Below the pieces are notes generated by a model. That model had not been told where the DNA came from, did not search any database, and was given only the letters and a program-made list of their open reading frames with translations. From IMG/VR virus record IMGVR_UViG_3300010299_000060, positions 1 through 24,448 of that record: a stretch of 24,448 bases of DNA. The stretch is one strand, 5' to 3'. Of this stretch, positions 5,310 to 12,930 are shown piece after piece. Numbering within the stretch: the first letter of the stretch is position 1; each line of letters starts with the position of its first letter. The position numbers were made by a program, and so were the translations under genes. This stretch comes from a virus.

Positions 5310-7337
5310 ATGGATAAAGCATTTCTAGGTAAAGATAAGTTTATTTGGTGGAAGGGTGTCGTAGAAGACAGAAAAGATCCCATCTTTTTAGGTAGGGTTC
5401 GTGTTCGTATATTTGGCTGGCATACCGAAAACAAAGAAGAGTTACCAACTGTAGATTTACCGTGGGCTATGATAAGCCTTCCTGCTGACAATGGAAGAAG
5501 TCCAGTTGGGTTAAAAGAGGGTGATTGGTGTTGGGGGTTTTTTCTTGATGGTGAAGAAGCACAAAAGCCTATTGTTGTGGGCTACATTCCTGGCATAGAT
5601 GAAGATGCCGCAGATCCTGAAATTGGGTTCTATGATCCAACACCAGATGAAGAGTTAGTTGCAGGTTCTGTACCAAGACCTCCAGAAATGATTCCTGTAA
5701 ATGTAGTTGAGGTAAATACAGAAACAGGAGAAACAGTACAAAAAACTGGAGGTAGATTTGGTGATCCCGATAAACTGCCAGGACAAACTGTTGCGTTCGG
5801 TCAACTCACTAAAGATTATAGTGCTGATTCATATAAGTTTGATCTAAATCAAGATGGTGTTTATGATGAAAAAGATTCCAATCAAATGTTGGATCTAAAT
5901 AACGACGGAATTCCCAGTAACGAAAATGAGTTTTTTTCTGGTCAAGTTGCAATAGCTGGAACATCTGCAATTTCTAGATACCCATTAGAAGATAGATTGA
6001 TGGAGCCATCTACATCTAGATTATCTAGAAATGAAAATATAGAAAAAACAATAGTAGCTTTTAAACAAGGAGATCTTGGTGCAGGTGAAGGTGGTGGATA
6101 TGATGGATCTGGCGTGGGTGGAGATTCTTCCGCAGATTCAGCACCATTCCAAGAGCCTGCTACTCCATATGATGCTAAGTATCCATATAATCATGTATAT
6201 GAAAGTGAATCTGGTCACGTTATAGAAGTAGATGATAGTCCATCAAAAGAAAGAATGCATTGGTATCATAGAAGTGGAACCTTTACAGAAATACATCCAG
6301 ATGGATTGGAAGTAAACAAGATAAAAAAATCTCAATACAATTTTATTTACGAAGAGTTTTATAACAGTACATTAAAGAGTATTAATTTTGATGCTGGAGA
6401 AGCATTTAGAGTAAAAGCTGGTACTGTTATTAATCACAAAGCTGGTAGTGATATTAATAGACAATCTGGTGGGAATCTTAATGCACTAGTTGGGGGTGAT
6501 AAAAATACTAGAGTTTCTGGAGATGAAAATACGGTAGTAGAGGGTGGATCTAAAACTCATATTTCAGATGATACATATGTTTTTATTAAAGAAGGTGTCT
6601 TGCATATTATGGCAGCTAGAGATATTGCTATTGGATCGGTAGCAGGATCTATTCAATTAACTTCTCCAGCAGAAATCTCATTGGTTGCACCTAAAGTTAC
6701 TTTAGAAGGTGCAAGCATACACCATGTTGGAACATGTATTGGATCGCAGTTGCCAGCACCTGCATGGGGAGCACCAACACCTGCAATACCACTGATTAAT
6801 GAAGCATTTAAAGATGATTGGTACGATGATGACGCAAAACCATCTGATGGATCTACAAAATATGGATTTTTATTACCGAGGGGTGTAACTGGTGATGTTT
6901 GGAAGCCAATATCAGAAAGTGATCAAAAATTAGTAACATTGAGTGCCGCAGGCCAAGAACATGAACTAAGAGAAGCATTACCAACTGGAAGATTAGAAGC
7001 TGTTAAAATTAAATATCAACATCCAAGTGGTGAAATAACAGAATGGGAAGTAGTTAGACCTGTACATGTAGTTGGCAAATTAATTGATACTCCAAATAAA
7101 ATTGACCAATTTGAAGATGGTGTTAGGTGGTTGAATAGATGGGATAAAGCTGGAAAAGACTATCCAAAACAATTATTTTGGATTGTAAAGGGTGGGCCGA
7201 CCAACTTAATACTCGATAGTGCAGAAAGACACCAATGTACAATAACTTATGATGATAGAGTAAATTTTGATTTGAGGACTATAAAAAAGGAAGAGACTGA
7301 TAGTAACACAAGCAATAATAATAACAATGCTTTATAA
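5310..7337 (+). CDS. gp5: Baseplate central spike/hub protein gp5, without lysozyme domain
   Basis: 675 residues. In T4, gp5 forms the trimeric spike at the tail tip. Residues 12-95 match its OB-fold domain (WWKGVVEDRKDP, then LGRVRVRIFG). Residues 292-335 carry the conserved GHVIEVDD and GTFTEIHPDG motifs that open the C-terminal needle. About 368-480 is repetitive (KAGTVINHKAGSDINRQSGG) and fits the triple-stranded beta-helix. The lysozyme domain of T4 gp5 is absent; the linker instead holds two Ca-loop-like segments, D178-D189 and D195-E207. After the needle comes an unusual extra domain of about 160 residues with a WKPISESD motif at 531-538, and an Asn-rich tail. Read from the late promoter at 5269; gp25 follows after 53 bases. 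The gp5 identity is strong; the roles of the insertion and the tail domain are inferred. Confidence 0.93.
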   Translation: MDKAFLGKDKFIWWKGVVEDRKDPIFLGRVRVRIFGWHTENKEELPTVDLPWAMISLPADNGRSPVGLKEGDWCWGFFLDGEEAQKPIVVGYIPGIDEDAADPEIGFYDPTPDEELVAGSVPRPPEMIPVNVVEVNTETGETVQKTGGRFGDPDKLPGQTVAFGQLTKDYSADSYKFDLNQDGVYDEKDSNQMLDLNNDGIPSNENEFFSGQVAIAGTSAISRYPLEDRLMEPSTSRLSRNENIEKTIVAFKQGDLGAGEGGGYDGSGVGGDSSADSAPFQEPATPYDAKYPYNHVYESESGHVIEVDDSPSKERMHWYHRSGTFTEIHPDGLEVNKIKKSQYNFIYEEFYNSTLKSINFDAGEAFRVKAGTVINHKAGSDINRQSGGNLNALVGGDKNTRVSGDENTVVEGGSKTHISDDTYVFIKEGVLHIMAARDIAIGSVAGSIQLTSPAEISLVAPKVTLEGASIHHVGTCIGSQLPAPAWGAPTPAIPLINEAFKDDWYDDDAKPSDGSTKYGFLLPRGVTGDVWKPISESDQKLVTLSAAGQEHELREALPTGRLEAVKIKYQHPSGEITEWEVVRPVHVVGKLIDTPNKIDQFEDGVRWLNRWDKAGKDYPKQLFWIVKGGPTNLILDSAERHQCTITYDDRVNFDLRTIKKEETDSNTSNNNNNAL

Positions 7338-7343
7338 AAACGT

Positions 7344-7351
7344 GATAAATA
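7344..7351 (+). promoter_or_regulatory. Late promoter box GATAAATA (gp25)
   Basis: Seven of eight bases of the T4 late box, with only the first base changed, which T4-like marine phages tolerate. It lies seven bases after the gp5 stop and ends 39 bases before the gp25 ATG. No Shine-Dalgarno is evident in the leader. Confidence 0.55.
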
Positions 7352-7390
7352 GTAAAGTTATATTTATTTTTATCATATTACTATAAAATA

Positions 7391-7783
7391 ATGTCAAGAG
7401 TATCAAAAAAGTTTTCAGATTTAAATTTTGATTTTATGCCACATCCAGTTTCTGGAGATATAGTTCCATTGAAAGATTCTGAGTCAGTAAAAAGATCATT
7501 AAGAAATTTAATGCTCACTGGAACATATGAAAGATTATTTCAACCAGATCTGGGAGCAAATTTGAAGCAATTATTATTTGAGCCTATTTCACCAATGACT
7601 CAATTAAGTATTCAATTACTAATATCTGATATAATTCGTTTATACGAACCTAGAGTTTCTATTGTAAATTTACAAGTATCAATTCCATCAACCGAAGATG
7701 GATATAATGTTCACTTAGTTTTTGCTATTGATAATTTATCTGAAGTTACAACTGCTAATTTCTTTTTAGAAAGATTGAGATAA
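7391..7783 (+). CDS. gp25: Baseplate wedge protein gp25
   Basis: 130 residues, the usual size for gp25. The family (also TssE of type VI secretion) forms part of the baseplate wedge core and nucleates sheath assembly. The diagnostic EPR motif is present at E86-P87-R88 within LYEPRVSIVNLQV. Upstream lie the conserved RSLRNLMLTGTYERLFQPDLG (from about 35, with the FQPxxG turn) and LLFEPISP segments. The gp6 start follows one base after the stop, so the two are almost certainly translated together. The ATG has no clear Shine-Dalgarno. Confidence 0.95.
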   Translation: MSRVSKKFSDLNFDFMPHPVSGDIVPLKDSESVKRSLRNLMLTGTYERLFQPDLGANLKQLLFEPISPMTQLSIQLLISDIIRLYEPRVSIVNLQVSIPSTEDGYNVHLVFAIDNLSEVTTANFFLERLR

Positions 7784-7784
7784 T

Positions 7785-9599
7785 ATGAGTAATATAAAAT
7801 ATACAGAATTAGATTTTAAGAAAATAAAAGATAATCTAAAAAATTTCTTAAAGAATCAAGATCAATTCAAAGATTATGATTTTGATGGATCTTCTATGTC
7901 AGTATTGTTAGATGTTCTTGCATATAATACTGGATATAATGGTTTCTATTTAAATATGGTTGCTAATGAAATGTTTCTAGATAGTGCTTCACTAAAGTCT
8001 AGTGTAGTATCAAGAGCAAAGCATTTAGGTTATACTCCAAGATCAATTAAGACTCTTTCTGCAAAAGTAAATCTTACTATAACATACACATCTGAAGATT
8101 TAGTTCCTGATGATTTATTGTTAGCAAATTCTGTAGAATTTCAAACAAATGTTAATGATACTCGATATATTTTTTATCCAAAAGATTCTGTTTATTTACA
8201 GAGAGAATCTTCTACGGTTTATACTGCAAAAAATTTAGAACTATTGGAAGGTAAAAGATTAACATATTCTTGGACGGTAGATAAAACACTACCAATAAAA
8301 CAAAGATACATTATACCAAATGATAATGTTGATTTATCCACACTAAAAGTTAGTGTTCAAACATCTTCAACTAACACTGGAAAAGTAGTTCTTAAAAAAT
8401 CTGATGATATAAACTTGCTAAAGCCAGATGATGCAATTTATTTTTTAAATCAATATGATGAATCAAAATATGAAATAACTTTTGGTGATGATATTTTGGG
8501 CAAAGATGTTGAAAATGGAAATATAATTTTAATTGAATATTTAGTATCTACTGGTAATGGTGCTGTAGGCGCAAGCAAATTTAAAATTGCAAGTGCAACT
8601 AGTCCTCTTTTATCAAATACATTGTCTGTAAAAGTTGAAACTATTGATAGTGCAAAAGGTTTTGCAGAAGCTGAAGATGTTGAATCTATAAAATTATTAG
8701 CACCAAGATCATATGATACACAAAATAGGGCTGTGACAAAATTTGATTATGAAACAATAATACAAAGAGATGTTGCTATTGTAGATGATTTAAGAGTTTG
8801 GGGCGGTGAAGAAAATGATCCACCTGAATATGGAAAAGTTTTTTGTTCCATAAAACCGATTACTGGATACTCATTAAATGAAGATGATAAAAAAAATATC
8901 ATAGAAACTTATATAAGACCAAGAAATGTTCTTTCAGTAGAAGTTGTTATTGTAGAGCCAGAATATATTAGATTAATCTTAAACACAAAAGTTAATTATT
9001 TTTCAACAAAAACCTCTAAAACAATTTCTGATATTAAAAGTGATGTCTTTAATTCAATCAAAACATACAAAGATGTAAAACTAGTTGGGTTTGATTCTGA
9101 TTTTAGACATTCAAAATTGACAAAAATTGTAGATGATACAGATCAATCAATAGAGAGTAATATTACAGATGTTACTATTAGATATAGAATAATACCAAGT
9201 TTAGATAGTAAAAATAATATTGTTATCAAATTAAACAATAAAATAGATACTGGAGACTCAAAAAATAACATTTCTTCTATTGATAGTAGCGAGTTTTTCT
9301 ATAAAAATACAAGAGTTAGAATTTCAGATAATGGTTCTGGTAAACTATTTTTATATTATCTTTCTGGCGATAAAAAAGTTATTATTAATACTAATGTTGG
9401 TTCTGTTTCGTATAATACTGGTGAAATAATATTAACTGATTTATTAGTTAGTAGAATTCCAAATAATATTAACTATATTGATTTGTTTATTACACCAAAA
9501 GAAAGTGACATTATAGTTTTAAGAAATCAAGTATTGTTAATAGAAGATTCAGATATTAATATTGATGTTGTAGATCTTAATAAAATTAAATTATCATAA
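7785..9599 (+). CDS. gp6: Baseplate wedge protein gp6
   Basis: 604 residues, near the 660 of T4 gp6. gp6 dimers form the inner ring that ties the wedges together. Residues 42-87 are highly typical (LLDVLAYNTGYNGFYLNMVA and the following RAKHLGYTPRS). A second conserved block near 300-330 reads LLAPRSYDTQNRAVTKFDYE, the part related to phage P2 J-type baseplate proteins. The C-terminal 150 residues are Asn/Ile/Ser-rich beta sequence and less conserved. Position between gp25 and the 520-residue protein matches T4-like order. The stop overlaps the next start (TAATG). Confidence 0.94.
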   Translation: MSNIKYTELDFKKIKDNLKNFLKNQDQFKDYDFDGSSMSVLLDVLAYNTGYNGFYLNMVANEMFLDSASLKSSVVSRAKHLGYTPRSIKTLSAKVNLTITYTSEDLVPDDLLLANSVEFQTNVNDTRYIFYPKDSVYLQRESSTVYTAKNLELLEGKRLTYSWTVDKTLPIKQRYIIPNDNVDLSTLKVSVQTSSTNTGKVVLKKSDDINLLKPDDAIYFLNQYDESKYEITFGDDILGKDVENGNIILIEYLVSTGNGAVGASKFKIASATSPLLSNTLSVKVETIDSAKGFAEAEDVESIKLLAPRSYDTQNRAVTKFDYETIIQRDVAIVDDLRVWGGEENDPPEYGKVFCSIKPITGYSLNEDDKKNIIETYIRPRNVLSVEVVIVEPEYIRLILNTKVNYFSTKTSKTISDIKSDVFNSIKTYKDVKLVGFDSDFRHSKLTKIVDDTDQSIESNITDVTIRYRIIPSLDSKNNIVIKLNNKIDTGDSKNNISSIDSSEFFYKNTRVRISDNGSGKLFLYYLSGDKKVIINTNVGSVSYNTGEIILTDLLVSRIPNNINYIDLFITPKESDIIVLRNQVLLIEDSDINIDVVDLNKIKLS

Positions 9600-11161
9600 T
9601 GCAAACAATAACTTTAGAAGAATATATACAATCTGAAGATTCTGGAATAATTGATCCAGATGTTTATGGATCGGATAGTATTCCCGGCATTAGTACAGTA
9701 TTATCTTCACAGTTTCCAGATTTTGTTTCTGAAGATCATCCTAAGTTTATTGCTTTTATGAAAGCATATTATGAGTGGATGGAAAGTCAAAGAAATGTCT
9801 TGCATGACTCTCACAGATTAAAATCATATCAAGATATTGATGAAAGTATAGATGTATTTACAGATCAATTTTTTAAAGAATTTTTAGTTAATATACCAAG
9901 AGATGTTGTAGTAAATAAAGCAACCTTATTGAAAAACATACGACAATTTTATAGAGCAAAAGGAACTGAAAAATCTTACAAATTATTTTTTAGAATGTTA
10001 TATAACTCAAATACTGAGTTTTATTATCCGAGAGTAGATATATTAAAAGCATCTGATGGTAAGTGGATACAGAATAATTCTATTAGATTATTCTTAATTA
10101 AAGGAACACCAAATGAATTAATTTCAAAAAGAATAAGAGGTAGAATTAGCAACTCTACTGCATTTGTTGAAAAAATTTTTTCCATTAGAGAAAAAGCATT
10201 AACTGGTTATGAAGTAATATTAAATAATTCTAGTATAACAGGAAGTTTTTCGTCGGATGAATTGATTGACTCTGAAGATGGATCTGTTATTGCTAAAATT
10301 TCACCCTCACCAACTAAAATAGAATTAATAAATTCTGGTTTGGGATATTCTGTTGGTGAAACATTTTTAATAGAAAATATTGGTTTGGGGGCAACTGTAA
10401 AAATAGATGAGGTGGATAGAAACGGTTCTATAACAAAACTTTCTATGTTAAAGTATGGATTGGGTTATCACTTAAATCAGCCTTTAGAAAATATTTCTTT
10501 GCTATCATCAAATGCAATAGAAGTTGCAAAAATTAATATAGATTTTACTGGATTGATAAAATATCCTGGCTATTATTCAAATGAAGATGGTCATTTATCA
10601 TCATCAAAATATTTACATGATGGTAATTATTATCAACAATTTTCTTATGTTGTTTATGTTAATGAAGCAATAGGAAGATATAAAGAAGCATTGAAAAAAA
10701 TATTACATCCTGCTGGATTTAAATTGTTTGGAGGATTTAGAAGCCAAGAAATAATAGATGCAGGAGCAAAAATACCAACACAAACTAAAGGTGGTGAGGT
10801 AATAAGAAAAATAGAGTCACAAATTGTAGATGCACAAACAAACATTAGAACATTTGTTTCATTAAAACAACAAATTGCAAGAAATAGAAATTCATACCCA
10901 CTAGGCCCAGCAAATTATTCCGTTTTTAGAGAGAGATTTAACTATAAACCAGTAAATGATTATAATGCAAATACTGAAATTGATAATCCATCAGAATACT
11001 TTGGTAATTTTGGAGACTTAACAGCTCAAAAAGCAATAACACCAATATCGGTCTTTGATCAAAAGGAATTATCTCCAAGTAAAATCCAAGAAAATCTAGA
11101 AGATAAAACAAATTTATTGCCAGATGCTGTTGTAATATCCAAACCAGAGGAGACTCCATAA
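9599..11161 (+). CDS. Baseplate structural protein in the gene 7 position
   Basis: 520 residues. Residues 39-62 (QFPDFVSEDHPKFIAFMKAY, then YEWME) form a motif shared by many tail structural proteins in large myophages. Residues 115-156 (RQFYRAKGTEKSYKLFFRML and the following FYYPRVDILKASDGKW) are also typical. About 215-300 contains two repeats of an 'INSGLGYSVGE' type beta module. Between gp6 and gp8, T4 has gene 7 (1032 residues), so this is a candidate functional counterpart at half the length; I see no clear sequence similarity to T4 gp7 and leave it unnamed. Start overlaps the gp6 stop by one base, indicating translational coupling. A late promoter follows its stop. Confidence 0.85.
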   Translation: MQTITLEEYIQSEDSGIIDPDVYGSDSIPGISTVLSSQFPDFVSEDHPKFIAFMKAYYEWMESQRNVLHDSHRLKSYQDIDESIDVFTDQFFKEFLVNIPRDVVVNKATLLKNIRQFYRAKGTEKSYKLFFRMLYNSNTEFYYPRVDILKASDGKWIQNNSIRLFLIKGTPNELISKRIRGRISNSTAFVEKIFSIREKALTGYEVILNNSSITGSFSSDELIDSEDGSVIAKISPSPTKIELINSGLGYSVGETFLIENIGLGATVKIDEVDRNGSITKLSMLKYGLGYHLNQPLENISLLSSNAIEVAKINIDFTGLIKYPGYYSNEDGHLSSSKYLHDGNYYQQFSYVVYVNEAIGRYKEALKKILHPAGFKLFGGFRSQEIIDAGAKIPTQTKGGEVIRKIESQIVDAQTNIRTFVSLKQQIARNRNSYPLGPANYSVFRERFNYKPVNDYNANTEIDNPSEYFGNFGDLTAQKAITPISVFDQKELSPSKIQENLEDKTNLLPDAVVISKPEETP

Positions 11162-11188
11162 AAGTTTTTAAGACATTTATTTTATGTT

Positions 11189-11196
11189 GATAAATA
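11189..11196 (+). promoter_or_regulatory. Late promoter box GATAAATA (gp8)
   Basis: Seven of eight late-box bases, in the 57-base gap before gp8 and ending 22 bases before its ATG. It is followed by a strong Shine-Dalgarno, AAGGAA at 11205-11210. Confidence 0.55.
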
Positions 11197-11218
11197 AAAC
11201 ATATAAGGAAAATTAATT

Positions 11219-12889
11219 ATGACTGCTATTATTAAAAATAAGTTTAGAATAAGAAATGCTAAAGATTTTTTAGAAAATCTAGATTCAACTAAACATTCTG
11301 TCGATAGAAATCACTATCTATTCATAGGAAAGCCTACAGTTTGGGGAGATGGTAGTCAAAACGATGAGTTATATCCAGTTACTCCATCAGACACCTTAGA
11401 AGAAGATGCTCAAATTTGGGATGAGATGTTAGGTCTTAAAAAAATAATAGAAACTCATGGATCTTTAGTAATACCGAGATCTGATTGGGATGCAACTGGA
11501 AATACAATATATGCAATATTTGATGACAAGGATTCCAATTTATATAGACAACCATCACAAGAAAGAATAGAATCTGCTTCTATAACAAATAATGTTGCTG
11601 GAAATTTTTATGTCTTAAATAGTGATTATCAAATTTTTGTTTGTATTGAAAATGGAAATAATTCTGTTAGTACGGTAAAGCCTGTAAAACCTCCCTCTAT
11701 AACAGATTTGGTAGATTATAGTGATCAAGATGGATATGTTTGGAAATATGTGACTACAATTCAACAGTCAGACATTGTTAAATTCTTAACTGATAGTTGG
11801 ATGCCAATAAAAACACTTCTATCAGATGATGGCATTAATGATCAATGGAATATTCAACAAGGTGCTATTAGTGGTGAGGCTTTATCTGTTGTTGTCGAGA
11901 GTGGTGGAAGTGGGTATACAAAAGTTCATGATGGCATTATATCTAATCCTCAAAATGTTGGTGGAAAAGGCACAGCAACTCTTACTTCATTGGTGGGTGG
12001 AGATGCACCATCTAGTATTATCGATGATTATAAAGACTGTCAAATACATATTGTTGATGGAGATGGACTTGGCCAAATCTACACCATAGAATCTTATGAT
12101 GGCTCAGTTATAACTTTAACTGAAGAGTGGGAACAAGACGAAGAAGGAATTATTGTAACAAATAGCTCTGAATATAAAATTCTTCCTGCATTATCGATTA
12201 CATCAAATGGAACATCATCAATTAAATTAAGACCAATTTTAACAGATGGTATTGTTACTAGAGTATTGATAATAGATGGTGGAGAGGGAGCAACACATGC
12301 AAGTGCTCAAGTTTTAGATACTGCTGGTGGAAGTGGAGCTTCAATCAGAGTCGTTTTATCTCCACCAAAGGGCTTATTAAATGATCCAGAGAAAGATTTG
12401 GGTGCTTTTTTTGTTATGTTAAACTCAAAACTTCAATATACAGAAGGATCTGGAGATTTTCCAATATCTAATGATTATAGACAAATTGGAATAGTAAGGG
12501 ATGTTCAAGAATTTTCTGGAGCATTAGCTACAGCTCAAACATTGATTGCAACAAAAAAATTGCAACTAACTAATGTGGTAGAAGGTATAAATGGATTGTT
12601 TAGATCTGATGAAATAATAACAGACGGCTCAGTTAGTGCTATAGTTTTAGATTATGATTCTACTAGTCAAACTATAACATTCATACAAAATGTTTCTACT
12701 GGATATGGAGCATTCTCAACTTCAGCAACATTATCTGGAGCAGATTCTTCGTGTGAGGCAACTATATCATCTGTTATAGACGAAGAAGTTAAAAAGCATG
12801 AAGGTGATATTCTGTATCTGGAAAATAGAAGAGCTATATTAAGATCAGAAGATCAAGTTGAAGATATAAAAGTTATCATAGAATTTTAA
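11219..12889 (+). CDS. gp8: Baseplate wedge protein gp8
   Basis: 556 residues; T4 gp8 has 334, so this is an enlarged form as in marine T4-like phages. The N-terminus (IIKNKFRIRNAKDF, then NHYLFIGKPTVWGDG at 31-45) is diagnostic. A second conserved block near 382-430 reads DLGAFFVMLN, then SGDFPISNDYRQIGIVRDV. Between them lie glycine-rich beta modules (VVESGGSGYTKV, IIDGGEGATHASAQV) that account for the extra length. gp8 is a dimer on the outer wedge that binds gp7, gp10 and gp6 in T4. AAGGAA eight bases upstream of the ATG and the late promoter at 11189 support the start and late expression. Confidence 0.93.
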   Translation: MTAIIKNKFRIRNAKDFLENLDSTKHSVDRNHYLFIGKPTVWGDGSQNDELYPVTPSDTLEEDAQIWDEMLGLKKIIETHGSLVIPRSDWDATGNTIYAIFDDKDSNLYRQPSQERIESASITNNVAGNFYVLNSDYQIFVCIENGNNSVSTVKPVKPPSITDLVDYSDQDGYVWKYVTTIQQSDIVKFLTDSWMPIKTLLSDDGINDQWNIQQGAISGEALSVVVESGGSGYTKVHDGIISNPQNVGGKGTATLTSLVGGDAPSSIIDDYKDCQIHIVDGDGLGQIYTIESYDGSVITLTEEWEQDEEGIIVTNSSEYKILPALSITSNGTSSIKLRPILTDGIVTRVLIIDGGEGATHASAQVLDTAGGSGASIRVVLSPPKGLLNDPEKDLGAFFVMLNSKLQYTEGSGDFPISNDYRQIGIVRDVQEFSGALATAQTLIATKKLQLTNVVEGINGLFRSDEIITDGSVSAIVLDYDSTSQTITFIQNVSTGYGAFSTSATLSGADSSCEATISSVIDEEVKKHEGDILYLENRRAILRSEDQVEDIKVIIEF

Positions 12890-12897
12890 TATAAATA
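12890..12897 (+). promoter_or_regulatory. T4-type late promoter box TATAAATA (DUF4815 gene)
   Basis: Exact late-box match, beginning one base after the last base of the gp8 stop and ending 33 bases before the ATG at 12931. The leader lacks a Shine-Dalgarno and contains an 8-bp AT-only inverted repeat (AAATAAAA 12893-12900, TTTTATTT 12919-12926). Confidence 0.75.
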
Positions 12898-12930
12898 AAA
12901 CACTAAATGTATTAATGATTTTATTTGCAT

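Noticed and set aside
5600-6180. Possible lysozyme domain in gp5
   Set aside because: No lysozyme-like catalytic Glu/Asp/Thr arrangement or T4 lysozyme motifs in the linker; the region is low-complexity with the Ca-loop-like pair.
11826-12089. 87-codon + strand frame inside gp8
   Set aside because: Out of frame with gp8, low-complexity hydrophobic translation, no independent support.
12925-12930. TTG start two codons before the DUF4815 ATG
   Set aside because: The ATG at 12931 is in frame, gives the family-typical start, and is preferred over a TTG with no ribosome site. The same reasoning rejects the TTG starts at 1324 and 4237.
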